From the IMG/VR virus record IMGVR_UViG_3300047510_002615, positions 1 to 46,054 of that record: a DNA stretch of 46,054 bases. One strand, written 5' to 3'. The translations under genes were made by a program, and so were the position numbers. Under the pieces are notes generated by a model, which did no database searches, was not told where the DNA came from, and saw only the letters and a program-made list of their open reading frames with translations. Shown here piece after piece: positions 21,539 through 30,546 of the stretch; position 1 is the stretch's first letter; each line of letters begins with the position of its first letter. Origin of the DNA: a virus.

Positions 21539-23020
21539 TCAGAACGTGAACTTGGTCTGAATTACACCACCCCACTTGCTGCTGTCCTGGTAACGCTGAT
21601 TGTTGTCAACATAGAACAGAGCAGGAGTGATGCTGATGTTATCGGTAACTTGGAACTTGTAGAAGAACTCAAGCATCGTAGCATCAGATACGCCAGCGGT
21701 TTCAGCAGAAGGTGCTTGACCGACAGCAATACCAGCAGTATTACCAGCAACAAAAGCATCTGCCCACTGAAGACCAACGAACCAGGAATCCGAATCGGTA
21801 GCATCGGTAGCACCAGTAGTACCACTTACGAAGTTATATCCGTAACCAGCACTGATGGAGGGAACCCAACCAGATTCAGAAGGTTGCCAATATGCGTTAA
21901 GAGCAATGGCATTAGACTCCTGACCATCTACAAGAGCACCATTGGCACCCAGGAGACCATTGTAGGTGCGAGGACGGGTGCCCTCAGAACCATAACGATA
22001 ACCAGCACCAACACCCCAGTTAGATCCTTTGTAACCGAGTTGGGCAATGAAGTTCAGAGCACCTTCGGAATCAAAGACACCAGTGGAACTATCTTCACCA
22101 TTCTCGGCAACATAGTTCAGACCAGCAACGAATCCACCCTTGCCGACATACTGAGCACCAACACCAGCACCAGTTGCCTTGTTATAGACACCAGGAGCAC
22201 CAGCAACTTGGAAGAAGTCAAGGATTTCCGACTTATAAGCAGAAGGAACCCATGCCATCTCAGTGTTACGGACCTTAGGACCAGCAGTAATAGTCACACT
22301 ATCACCAACAGGGAACTGATAGTAGAGACGATCAAGAACAACATTGTCTCCAGTCAGAGCAGTAGTGTTGTCTGCCTTGTCCAGTTTGAACAGGGAAGAC
22401 GAAGAACCGAAAGGATCACTGCTGAAGTTAGCAGAACGCAGACGAGTGCGAAGGAGATCACGACCAGTGAACGAGGTGTCAAAGTTCAGACGGACATCAT
22501 AATTAAATGCGGTGTTGCCAACGTTTCCACCAGCATTAGTTTCAAGTCCAGGAACTCCACCCAGAACAAAGGTAGCTTCACCCTTCAGTTTGGTAGTGGT
22601 AGAGAACTGAGTTGCCTCAAGAACACCAACCTTTGCTTCCAAACCATCTACACGACCACGGAGAACAATCAGTTCTTCTTTGAATTCTGCCTGAAGTTTA
22701 CGAAGCTCATCGGTGACTTCAGTTACACGATCAAGGCAAGCATTCAGCAGTGCTGCTGCTTCGTAACGAGTCATTGCCTTACCACCACCGTAGGTGCCGT
22801 TAGGATAACCTGCTACGCAACCATAACGCTCAATAAGATTAGTGAGTGCTTGATATGCCCAGTCGGTAGGTTGAACATCAGAGAATTGAGTAACGCTCGT
22901 TACCTGTTCAACAGAAGAGTACTTGCTGACATCCTCAATATTGAGTTCTGCGGCAGTAGCAGCAGGAGCAACAAGACCCAAAGCAACAGGGACAAGCATC
23001 AGTTGTTTGAGAAAATTCAT
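21539..23020 (-). CDS. Cyanobacterial-type SLH/OprB outer-membrane porin
   Basis: 493 residues: a signal peptide (MNFLKQLMLVPVALGLVAPA, cleavage after ATA), an SLH domain (about 45-100, FSDVQPTDWAYQALTNLIER, NGTYGGGKAMTRYEAAALL), a coiled coil (about 100-140), and an OprB-like beta-barrel ending in aromatic Phe. This is the layout of the major porins (SomA type) of Synechococcus and Prochlorococcus. Codon use is more GC-rich than the neighbouring glycan genes, as in psbA, suggesting host origin and high expression. It may change uptake or phage-receptor properties of the infected cell. Confidence 0.93.
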   Translation of the reverse strand: MNFLKQLMLVPVALGLVAPAATAAELNIEDVSKYSSVEQVTSVTQFSDVQPTDWAYQALTNLIERYGCVAGYPNGTYGGGKAMTRYEAAALLNACLDRVTEVTDELRKLQAEFKEELIVLRGRVDGLEAKVGVLEATQFSTTTKLKGEATFVLGGVPGLETNAGGNVGNTAFNYDVRLNFDTSFTGRDLLRTRLRSANFSSDPFGSSSSLFKLDKADNTTALTGDNVVLDRLYYQFPVGDSVTITAGPKVRNTEMAWVPSAYKSEILDFFQVAGAPGVYNKATGAGVGAQYVGKGGFVAGLNYVAENGEDSSTGVFDSEGALNFIAQLGYKGSNWGVGAGYRYGSEGTRPRTYNGLLGANGALVDGQESNAIALNAYWQPSESGWVPSISAGYGYNFVSGTTGATDATDSDSWFVGLQWADAFVAGNTAGIAVGQAPSAETAGVSDATMLEFFYKFQVTDNISITPALFYVDNNQRYQDSSKWGGVIQTKFTF

Positions 23021-23052
23021 AATCGATTAGAAAATAATTTACTAAAGAAAAA

Positions 23053-23081
23053 CGAGTTAAGTTTTGTTACGACTCAACTCG
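23053..23081 (-). promoter_or_regulatory. Hairpin in the porin mRNA leader
   Basis: On the minus strand CGAGTTGAGT pairs with ACTTAACTCG (10 pairs, one G-U) around a 9-base loop, directly after the promoter. It would form at the 5' end of the transcript, where hairpins often protect mRNA. Confidence 0.55.
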
Positions 23082-23084
23082 ATG

Positions 23085-23118
23085 TATTTATCATACAGGG
23101 TGCTTTTGAAATTGTCAA
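23085..23118 (-). promoter_or_regulatory. Composite promoter of the porin gene
   Basis: On the minus strand TTGACA (23113-23118), 17-bp spacer, TATGAT (23090-23095), overlapping the late-type element GATAAATA (23085-23092). Same geometry as at psbA and psbD. Confidence 0.75.
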
Positions 23119-24539
23119 GGGGGTGCCTGTTTGGCACCAGATGGTTCGGTTATCCGACCTAAGAAGGGGTCGAAATTAGTAATCGCATCTAAAGTCATTT
23201 GAGCCCCATTTTGAGACCAGAAATTTAACAATCCATTATGAGAGTTTCTATGAAAGATATCAATGTGTTCTGGATGGATTGATGATCCTAATTCAATTTT
23301 ATATAAAAATAGTGGACATGCATAGGTACAACCAGAATTATAAATTAAATCATCAGCAACTGGTCTCGGTTTGACACCATTATCAAGTTTATATTTTTCA
23401 CCTCTGACATGATATTTCAATAGTTTTTCGGCATGATGTCGAGTAATTGCATAACAAGCCGTGGAAAAATCATTTACAAATCTAGTGTGAATGGGAACAT
23501 GAATATCTCCTGTGCAAATAATTGCCAATTGAATTACATCCCAGCAATAAGGAACTCTTGAGATAAAATCTTTCCAAGTAAAATTCCAAAACTTTGCTAT
23601 GTCAATATTACAATCATCTTCCATAATAATTGCATATGGACTATCAGAATTTTCATACCAATATTTGATTGCTTTGAGGTGGGAAGTAACGCATCCAATT
23701 TCACCAGAGGTCATTCCTTCAGGGTATCTACCAGAAAGAATATCACTCAAATCATCCTCTCTCCCATCATAAGCAGAAATTCGGGTGTAGTCAGTCAACT
23801 CCCAATGCTTGAATTGCTTTTCCATATAATTCCATCTTTCTGGCTGTCCATCCAGATTGATACAATAAATTGGACCAAAATTGTTTAACTTATAAACAGA
23901 CTTATTTTTATCCATTAGATGCGAATCGTCGTCTTTATCATACTTATATCCTTCAACATTATACATTATCAATTCAGTCATTGCAATTTTACCACCAGAT
24001 TCACCTACTGAAGAAATATATTTAAAATCTTCGGCGTTATCATTTATGAATTTGATTTCATTTTTGCTTACAAATTCTTTACTTACAAAGAAAGAAATTC
24101 CAACATTATTTTGAATAATTTGATTCATTCCTGGTGGAGGTATGATTTTCATTCCATGCCTATCATATCTCATCCTAAAGATACAAGCATCTATTTCAAC
24201 TTCACTTGTTATTTTTTCTACACTTTCAACATATTCTTTTTGAAGTGTGTCATCGTCATCTACAAATCCAATCCATTTTCTATTATTTTCAATACTTGAA
24301 ATAATAGAATTTCTAACAAGTCCAGCATTTCCATGATGACCAGAATTTCCCATCTTATCTTTAAAATAGATGTAATGTATTCTGTCATCATCAATGAGTA
24401 TATTTTTATCTACCTGATCTTCAGATAATCCATCAAAACCAACCCAACATTCCCAATCAGGATTCGTTTGATTAATAATAGACTCTAGAGTAAATTTTAA
24501 AGTTTCTCTACCAATACTTGGAATTACAAAATTAATCAT
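23115..24539 (-). CDS. GT2-GT25 bifunctional glycosyltransferase
   Basis: 474 residues. N-terminal half (1-210) is a GT2-type GT-A fold: VIPSIGRETLKFTLES, GNAGLVRN, FVDDDDTL (DxD). C-terminal half (220-474) is GT25-like: IYCINLDGQPERW, GCVTSHLKAIKYWY, IIMEDDCN. It would add two different sugars. The first half is a paralogue of the next gene upstream (24554-25177), the second of the C-terminal part of the fusion at 9290-11569. Last gene of the glycan cluster before the porin promoter. Confidence 0.82.
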   Translation of the reverse strand: MINFVIPSIGRETLKFTLESIINQTNPDWECWVGFDGLSEDQVDKNILIDDDRIHYIYFKDKMGNSGHHGNAGLVRNSIISSIENNRKWIGFVDDDDTLQKEYVESVEKITSEVEIDACIFRMRYDRHGMKIIPPPGMNQIIQNNVGISFFVSKEFVSKNEIKFINDNAEDFKYISSVGESGGKIAMTELIMYNVEGYKYDKDDDSHLMDKNKSVYKLNNFGPIYCINLDGQPERWNYMEKQFKHWELTDYTRISAYDGREDDLSDILSGRYPEGMTSGEIGCVTSHLKAIKYWYENSDSPYAIIMEDDCNIDIAKFWNFTWKDFISRVPYCWDVIQLAIICTGDIHVPIHTRFVNDFSTACYAITRHHAEKLLKYHVRGEKYKLDNGVKPRPVADDLIYNSGCTYACPLFLYKIELGSSIHPEHIDIFHRNSHNGLLNFWSQNGAQMTLDAITNFDPFLGRITEPSGAKQAPP

Positions 24540-24553
24540 TTAAATTTCCTCCT

Positions 24554-25177
24554 TCAAAATCCCACATTATAAGTAACATAATTAGATACCTTTATAGATG
24601 CACCAGATTCTTTTAAGTTCATTAAGAATTTATAATCTTCTCTAGAATCATTTACAAACTTAATTCCAGTTTTTTTAAGAAAACTCTTCCTAACACAAAA
24701 TGATATTCCAACTTTATCTTGTATTAGATTATTTTCACCTAAAGGAGGTAAGATTTTCTCTCCACCTGGATCAAATCTCATCCTAAAAACATAACAATCT
24801 ACAGGAGATTCGGAATTATTAATTTCCAAAAACAGACTGTCAACATAATAAGGTGTAACCGTATCATCATCATCTAGAAAAGCAACCCATTCATTTTGAG
24901 TATTTAAATGATTCATTATTTCATTTCTAACTAATCCAGCGTTCCCCATTCCCCATTCACCAACACACCCAATTTTTTGTTCAATAAAAATATATTTAAT
25001 TTTTTTATCATTTATTAAATTATCTTTATTGATATTTTTTTGTGGTATTCCATCAAATCCAACAAACGCATTCCATTCTTGCTCTCCCTTATAGAAAAGA
25101 TAATTTTGATCCAATAAAGATTTTAAAGATCTTATCAATGTTGGTCTAGCAACAGAAGGTATTACAAAATCAATCAT
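24554..25177 (-). CDS. GT2-family glycosyltransferase
   Basis: 207 residues, GT-A fold with VIPSVARPTLIRSLKSLL, GNAGLVRNEI and the metal-binding FLDDDDTV. Shares VGFDG, GNAGLVRN and GISF-type motifs with the N-terminal half of the neighbouring GT2-GT25 protein, so one arose by duplication and fusion to, or loss of, the GT25 half. Overlaps the upstream gene by 4 bp. Confidence 0.82.
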   Translation of the reverse strand: MIDFVIPSVARPTLIRSLKSLLDQNYLFYKGEQEWNAFVGFDGIPQKNINKDNLINDKKIKYIFIEQKIGCVGEWGMGNAGLVRNEIMNHLNTQNEWVAFLDDDDTVTPYYVDSLFLEINNSESPVDCYVFRMRFDPGGEKILPPLGENNLIQDKVGISFCVRKSFLKKTGIKFVNDSREDYKFLMNLKESGASIKVSNYVTYNVGF

Positions 25178-25878
25178 AATTCAACTCCATATTTATTTTT
25201 ACAATATATAGATTCCTTAGAAAAATCCTTTGGCGCATTATTTGAGATAGAGCAATCATTTGGAAATCTATTTGTAACTAGGATATCGTCTAAAAATATA
25301 GGATCTCCATAATCAAATCTCATTCCATAGAAAAAATCAATGTCCATAAAGTGAACAAGATTTTCATCAAATCTATTTTTAACTTCTTTTTTGAAGGTTA
25401 AAACAGATGGGGAACTTAAAGTGTTGGTCCCATCTAATAATTTATCATTGAATCTTGGATATAAATCCCAATAAAATGAGTTTCCATGATCAGCAGTGTG
25501 ATTGCATCCATTCAATAACCAAACCTTATCACTATTATACAACGCATTATAAATCTTTTCAAGTGCCTCATCATCATAAAAGAAATCGTCCTGGAACATG
25601 ACTTTTATCACATCCCCAGAACACATTTCAATTGCTTTGTTAGTATTTGCTGGACCATTTCCATGATCATTTTTATTTCGTTGATAACGAATTAGAAGTC
25701 TGTCTTTAAATTCTTCAACTTTATTAAGCACTTCATCATCTTTACTATGGTCAGAAATACAAACTTCATAGGAATGATGACCTTTTTGAATTTCAATGGT
25801 TCTCAATAAATCATCAAGAAATTCTGAACCTCTACCATAAGATTCCCAAGTTGGGATTGCTATAGAAATGTTAGTCAT
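25174..25878 (-). CDS. GT2-family glycosyltransferase
   Basis: 234 residues from the ATG at 25878 (overlapping the upstream stop as TGATG). GT-A fold: SIAIPTWESYGRGSEFLDDL, YEVCISDHSKDD, then IKVMFQDDFFYDD as the DxD-like metal site. Transfers a sugar from a nucleotide donor; acceptor unknown. Confidence 0.8.
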   Translation of the reverse strand: MTNISIAIPTWESYGRGSEFLDDLLRTIEIQKGHHSYEVCISDHSKDDEVLNKVEEFKDRLLIRYQRNKNDHGNGPANTNKAIEMCSGDVIKVMFQDDFFYDDEALEKIYNALYNSDKVWLLNGCNHTADHGNSFYWDLYPRFNDKLLDGTNTLSSPSVLTFKKEVKNRFDENLVHFMDIDFFYGMRFDYGDPIFLDDILVTNRFPNDCSISNNAPKDFSKESIYCKNKYGVEL

Positions 25879-26633
25879 CAAATACCGTCATATAATTTTA
25901 CAGGTTGTGAAATATAGTTTTCCCACCATTCTAACAATTCATCTTTACTCCACGATCCCCTCTCTCTCCAATGGCTACAAGTATAATCGGGATAAATGGA
26001 TAGATCCATTATTCTTTTTCCATTTCTCATTTTTTTAACGAATTGCTCAAAGCTCCTATATTGATAATGTTTAATGCCTATTATATTGTCTAAGACTTTC
26101 CCAGGATGACTCAAAACATCATGATTTCCTGCGGTTATTTTTGCCTGAGGACATCTGGTAAAAGCTACTGCAGGGAATGAATCGGAATTTTGTTTCGCAT
26201 AGATCATAGATTCAAATGGATTATCAGATTCTGGATCATTTTTTGTTGGAACAAAATCAGTAACATATGCTTTAAATACGTAATCACCATCGTATTCCTT
26301 TAACAATTGTCCTAAAGTTTTTCCTTCAATTTTAGAATACCATTTTTCATCCGAGTCTACCGCAACAATAATATCTGCTCCCATATCATAACACTGTGGG
26401 ATCCACCTATTCATTTTTTGATCTTGTGCGTATGCAAATTCTTTATCATCAATTACTGTCATATTTCCATATTTTTCAGACAATTCCAATAATATTTTTT
26501 TTGTATTATCTGTAGACAAATTATTTGCAATAAAAAAATGATCTATATCTTGAGTTTGTAGCCATTCAATATTGTGACCTATAATATCTTCTTCATCTTT
26601 AGTAATCATAACCACAAATACTTTCTTATTCAT
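25878..26633 (-). CDS. GT2-like glycosyltransferase
   Basis: 251 residues: VFVVMITKDEEDIIGHNIEW at the start, NNLSTDNTKKIL, and IVAVDSDEKWY with the DxD motif. This is the GT2_4/GT92-like group that begins from known inner residues of a glycan. The His and Trp-rich end (CSHWRERGSW, WWENYI) is shared with phage and bacterial relatives as far as I recall. Coupled to the downstream GT2. Confidence 0.78.
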   Translation of the reverse strand: MNKKVFVVMITKDEEDIIGHNIEWLQTQDIDHFFIANNLSTDNTKKILLELSEKYGNMTVIDDKEFAYAQDQKMNRWIPQCYDMGADIIVAVDSDEKWYSKIEGKTLGQLLKEYDGDYVFKAYVTDFVPTKNDPESDNPFESMIYAKQNSDSFPAVAFTRCPQAKITAGNHDVLSHPGKVLDNIIGIKHYQYRSFEQFVKKMRNGKRIMDLSIYPDYTCSHWRERGSWSKDELLEWWENYISQPVKLYDGI

Positions 26634-26642
26634 TTTAATTCC

Positions 26643-27395
26643 TCACTGCAATGTGTTCTTTTGATTATCATACATTTGTTTTTCCCAATCTGTCATTTTA
26701 TCTCTGACATCATTCCTATTTAACATTTGAGGTCCAAAAATCCTTCCTTGAAAAAATTCTTCATCCTTTTGCAAAAAAGGAGCATCTATAAAAAATCCCC
26801 TATTATCAGAATGACTGGCTCTTTGCCATGCTATATGAGGTCTTATAATATAACAATTAATTTCATTCTGAATTTTTGCAATAGCTTCATCTGCGGTCGT
26901 TCCATGTAAAGACTCTATTATTTTATCATAGATATTTTCTCTTATTGCATATGCATGTAAAGTGAGGCAATGAGTGACTCTAAAAATATTTTTTTTAACT
27001 TTTGATAAAGTCCCAATAGACCATGGATTATTTCCTATATGATTGCCACCCAAATAAAGCATATCCCAATCACTAGGAAGTTGTTTCATAATTTCAGATA
27101 ATTTTTCATTCAAATCATCCGAAAATTGAATATCATCTTCAAGAATTAAAGCATTTTTAAGATTTTTAGATTTTATTTTTTTAATTAATTCCCTATGAGA
27201 CATTAAACAACCAATTTGACTTGCGTTTAAATTAAGAATAGATTCATTGGGAAAATCATTCCCATTAAAGGCATTAAATCTATTAACATTTATATTATGC
27301 TTTTTAAATTCTTTTTGACATTCTTCCCATCTATCAGTTCTCTTATTTAAATTAATACAGTATATTTCGTCAAAATAATCATTTAAAGTTTTCAT
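26643..27395 (-). CDS. GT25-family glycosyltransferase
   Basis: 250 residues from the ATG at 27395 (ATGA overlap with the fucosyltransferase-like gene); a start 12 bp earlier is possible. GT25 (LPS glycosyltransferase) motifs: IYCINLNKRTDRWEECQKEF, ASQIGCLMSHRELIKKI, ALILEDDIQFSDDL with the EDD metal site, DWDMLYLGG. It normally adds hexoses to lipooligosaccharides. Confidence 0.85.
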   Translation of the reverse strand: MKTLNDYFDEIYCINLNKRTDRWEECQKEFKKHNINVNRFNAFNGNDFPNESILNLNASQIGCLMSHRELIKKIKSKNLKNALILEDDIQFSDDLNEKLSEIMKQLPSDWDMLYLGGNHIGNNPWSIGTLSKVKKNIFRVTHCLTLHAYAIRENIYDKIIESLHGTTADEAIAKIQNEINCYIIRPHIAWQRASHSDNRGFFIDAPFLQKDEEFFQGRIFGPQMLNRNDVRDKMTDWEKQMYDNQKNTLQ

Positions 27396-28198
27396 ATTAC
27401 TATCCATTTTTCTAAAATTCTATCTTCAATTTTCCATCCAGATAAAGCTGGACCAAACCATTTTTGGGGAGCAACTACTTTTTTACTTTTTGATAACCAA
27501 GCTCCCCACCAACTAAAAGAACTGTTTGCAATAATATGATAATCACAACATGTCATTAAACATAAATCAAAATCTACAGTATTTTCTTGAGAAATGATAA
27601 ATCTATCTCCATCAAAAAAACTTTGATCTTCGCACCATTTTTCATCATCCGTGAAAATAATCACTGGACATTCTTCAGGAAATAATAAAAGTGCTTTTTT
27701 ATAATATTCTATCGAACAAATTGGATGATGATCTGGAAAATCTGAGTAATCACTTCTGCGAATGTGTAAAGATATTACATCTTGTCCAGGATAAAATTCA
27801 GCAAGAAATCTATTTGCATCTATCAAAAGATTTTCATCAAATACAAAATCCTTTCGGATTTCATCTTCAATATGATTAAAATATTTTTCAGATTGAAAAT
27901 ATCCATCAATATCTACATTGTCAGGACATGTTTCAAATAAATCTTTATCAAAATTTATTGTAGATTCCTTTAATTTTACATTATTTGTTATATCAATAAT
28001 ATTATTTTTTTGTAGATCAAATACATCGTAAATATCACAATTAGCATTAAGAACTTTAGGATCTTTAGTTCCAAAAAAATCTTTTGGTGGGATGCAAAAA
28101 GAATACCCATGTTTTTTTGCTATGCCCTTTAACGAAGCATATTGAAACATTTGATTCCCAAGTCTTCCACAGTTTCCAATATTATTAAATGATATCAT
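27392..28198 (-). CDS. GT11 alpha-1,2-fucosyltransferase-like protein
   Basis: 268 residues with GRLGNQMFQYA (11-21), HIRRSDY (145-151, the GDP-fucose-binding motif of GT11) and ANSSFSWWGAWL. The donor GDP-L-fucose can be made by gmd and fcl in the same cluster. Second GT11 copy at 28997-29794; the two are clear paralogues. Overlaps the GT25 gene by 4 bp and the GT10-like gene upstream by 14 bp. Confidence 0.88.
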   Translation of the reverse strand: MISFNNIGNCGRLGNQMFQYASLKGIAKKHGYSFCIPPKDFFGTKDPKVLNANCDIYDVFDLQKNNIIDITNNVKLKESTINFDKDLFETCPDNVDIDGYFQSEKYFNHIEDEIRKDFVFDENLLIDANRFLAEFYPGQDVISLHIRRSDYSDFPDHHPICSIEYYKKALLLFPEECPVIIFTDDEKWCEDQSFFDGDRFIISQENTVDFDLCLMTCCDYHIIANSSFSWWGAWLSKSKKVVAPQKWFGPALSGWKIEDRILEKWIVI

Positions 28199-29000
28199 TT
28201 TTTAAAAAATAGTTTAAATAAATAAAATCTTCGCCAATAGGATATGTTTTTTGTACTTCAAAATTATCTCTAATTGCCTTCATTTTACTATAATATATAT
28301 CCTCAGAAACTTCAAATTCATCATTCAAAAATATTATACCATCGGTATTAAAATAATCTCCGATATTAGGTGCTCCTTTATAAACTGGTATAGTTCCAGT
28401 AGCAAAACAGTCTAATATTTTTTCAGTAAAGTATCCATCATAAAATCCATTTTCAATACAAACAGAAAACATATAATCACATAATCCTTCTTCTTTGAAG
28501 TCAATTTGATTAAATCCCCTTCCATACAAATCAACCTGATCTCCTATTTTTTCAACCCATTGAAGTCTTTCAAGATGTCCATATGTCATAGATTTATTTG
28601 AAGCAATCATGGAAATCATTTTAGATTTTTTATAAATTTTTGGCGATTGTATCCATGTTGATGCAGCTGGGCAGAATTTAAATCTTTCATCAATATCAAG
28701 TAAATCTTTACTATTAGTAAAAATTAAATCAAAAATTTCAAAATATTTTAAATAATGATTTTTAACATTTTCATATATTGAATTAGAAACAAATTTTGAT
28801 TCCAAAAGCCAACCATACTTTTTTTTATTATCTTTATGTTTAAATGCCAATGGAATAAATCCATCAATGTAAAAACTTATATTGGATGAATTATCAAAAA
28901 CCCATTCAATATATTTTGATTCTTTTCCATGAGTAGAGTATCCTTTATTTCCTCCCGTATTATGAGTAAAAGAATCTCCATATAAATTGCATTTTATCAT
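28185..29000 (-). CDS. GT10 alpha-1,3-fucosyltransferase-like protein
   Basis: 271 residues from the ATG at 29000 (coupled to the upstream GT11 by ATGA). The C-terminal half carries FSVCIENGFYDGYFTEKILD and ATGTIPVYKGAPNIGDYF, the conserved GT10 core. Transfers fucose or a related 6-deoxy sugar from a GDP donor. With two GT11 genes this suggests a multiply fucosylated or mixed 6-deoxyhexose glycan. Confidence 0.83.
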   Translation of the reverse strand: MIKCNLYGDSFTHNTGGNKGYSTHGKESKYIEWVFDNSSNISFYIDGFIPLAFKHKDNKKKYGWLLESKFVSNSIYENVKNHYLKYFEIFDLIFTNSKDLLDIDERFKFCPAASTWIQSPKIYKKSKMISMIASNKSMTYGHLERLQWVEKIGDQVDLYGRGFNQIDFKEEGLCDYMFSVCIENGFYDGYFTEKILDCFATGTIPVYKGAPNIGDYFNTDGIIFLNDEFEVSEDIYYSKMKAIRDNFEVQKTYPIGEDFIYLNYFLKNDII

Positions 29001-29794
29001 ATTAATATCCAATGTTTTAAATATAAATCTTTTGTATCATGATCCTTACAATCACCAGCAAACCAATTTTTAGGTGCTATAACATTTACACTATCTGCCA
29101 ACCAAGCTCCCCACCAACTAAACGTGCTATTACAAATAATGTGATGAGTGCATTGAGAAAGTAGATAAAGATCCATATAGGCATCTCCAATTTCAGAAAC
29201 AGAAAATCTATCTCCATCAAATATTTTTTGTTCCATACACCACTCTGGATCATCGGAAAAAACATATACAGGAAGATCATTATCAAACTCTGACAATGCC
29301 TTCTCATAGTATGAGTTTGGTTGCACAGGATGATTTGGATTTTTTAAGAAATCATTTCGTCTTATGTGTATTCCAATACAATCACTATTATGCATTTCCG
29401 ATACAATTGGCTCACATTCATTTTGAATTTCTCTTTTAAATTGAAAATCTTTATTTCTCAATTCGCCTTCAATATGCTTAAAATACTTTTCACTTTGAAA
29501 ATATCCAACATAATTAACATCATGTTCTGGTGGATTTTCAAATAAATCCTCATCAAAATGAAAAAACCTTTCAGTAACAGATGGGAACTCTGTCATTGAT
29601 CGGTCACAATCAATAATAAATGCATCATCAATGTTGCTGAAAAGATCTTGATAATAATACTTACCAAAGACATGATGAGGTGGAATGTAAAATCGTCTAT
29701 TGTGTTTTATAGACATTGATTTTGCAAATGCATATTGAAACATTTGATTCCCCAAATGCCCATTGTTACCTAGATGATTAATAGAAAAAGACAT
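28997..29794 (-). CDS. GT11 alpha-1,2-fucosyltransferase-like protein
   Basis: 265 residues with GHLGNQMFQYAFAK, HIRRNDF (143-149) and CNSTFSWWGAWLAD. Paralogue of the GT11 at 27392-28198 with the same layout (YFQSEKYFKHIE in both). Uses a GDP-sugar donor, probably GDP-fucose. Part of the overlapping GT11-GT10-GT11 block. Confidence 0.86.
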   Translation of the reverse strand: MSFSINHLGNNGHLGNQMFQYAFAKSMSIKHNRRFYIPPHHVFGKYYYQDLFSNIDDAFIIDCDRSMTEFPSVTERFFHFDEDLFENPPEHDVNYVGYFQSEKYFKHIEGELRNKDFQFKREIQNECEPIVSEMHNSDCIGIHIRRNDFLKNPNHPVQPNSYYEKALSEFDNDLPVYVFSDDPEWCMEQKIFDGDRFSVSEIGDAYMDLYLLSQCTHHIICNSTFSWWGAWLADSVNVIAPKNWFAGDCKDHDTKDLYLKHWILI

Positions 29795-29808
29795 TTTTAT
29801 TATAAAAG

Positions 29809-30546
29809 TTAAATTTCATATATTTCCCAGCCCTCAAAAAAGTTTTTTGAGAGATTTATTTTATTATAATTATAGATTACTTTTTTAGATTCTTCATTGC
29901 ATAAAAATTTTCCAAGAATGCTAAACAAATGACCTATTCCATAAAATTCTTTTGCGTTCTTAATTATATTAACATAAGAAAATAGGGGCAAATTAATAAC
30001 TTGTTGAGCAATTTCATAATATTCATCAGATTCCTTATAATGATTATAATTTGGATTTAAAATTAATCTATCATTTGGTATTATTTTTTTCAATTCATGA
30101 ATATGATTAGTGCCAGATGACTTTGCATTTACAAAAATATATTCAAATTCTTTTACTCTATTATAAACAGTATCATCTATAACTTCATCATCTATATTAA
30201 AATGAGTGCTAGAAACTTTTACTGGTATGTTTATTTGTTCATAAAAAATATCTGGCAATTTATATTTTCCCAAATCATCATTATTTTTATAAATTCCACA
30301 CTTATAAACTTCTTTTTCTTCTTTAAAGTTATCTATGAAGTAATTTATAGCGTAAATCGAATCTTCAATTTCAATTATAGAAAGATTATCAACATCATGA
30401 TATAACTTTAATGTATTTTCAAAATATTCGGATTTTGAAAATACATATACGTTTTCATATTTTTTACACAAATATCTTATTGCTGGACTTATACAAAATA
30501 CATCACCTAGTCCCAAATGATGAGCAACTATAAGGTTTTTAGTCAT
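29809..30546 (-). CDS. Probable GT-B glycosyltransferase (GT9-like)
   Basis: 245 residues. The opening NLIVAHHLGLGDVFCISPAI resembles the glycine loop of heptosyltransferases (GDxxxxxP), and NAKEFYGIGHLFSILGKFL near the end resembles the donor-binding half. Weak match only; it could be another kind of GT-B enzyme. Overlaps the ColD-like gene by 8 bp. Confidence 0.5.
   Translation of the reverse strand: MTKNLIVAHHLGLGDVFCISPAIRYLCKKYENVYVFSKSEYFENTLKLYHDVDNLSIIEIEDSIYAINYFIDNFKEEKEVYKCGIYKNNDDLGKYKLPDIFYEQINIPVKVSSTHFNIDDEVIDDTVYNRVKEFEYIFVNAKSSGTNHIHELKKIIPNDRLILNPNYNHYKESDEYYEIAQQVINLPLFSYVNIIKNAKEFYGIGHLFSILGKFLCNEESKKVIYNYNKINLSKNFFEGWEIYEI

Noticed and set aside
21527-23179. 550-aa plus-strand ORF opposite the porin gene
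   Set aside because: It is the shadow of a strongly codon-biased gene; its product is Ser/Thr-rich without domains, whereas the minus strand encodes a complete porin with promoter and terminator.
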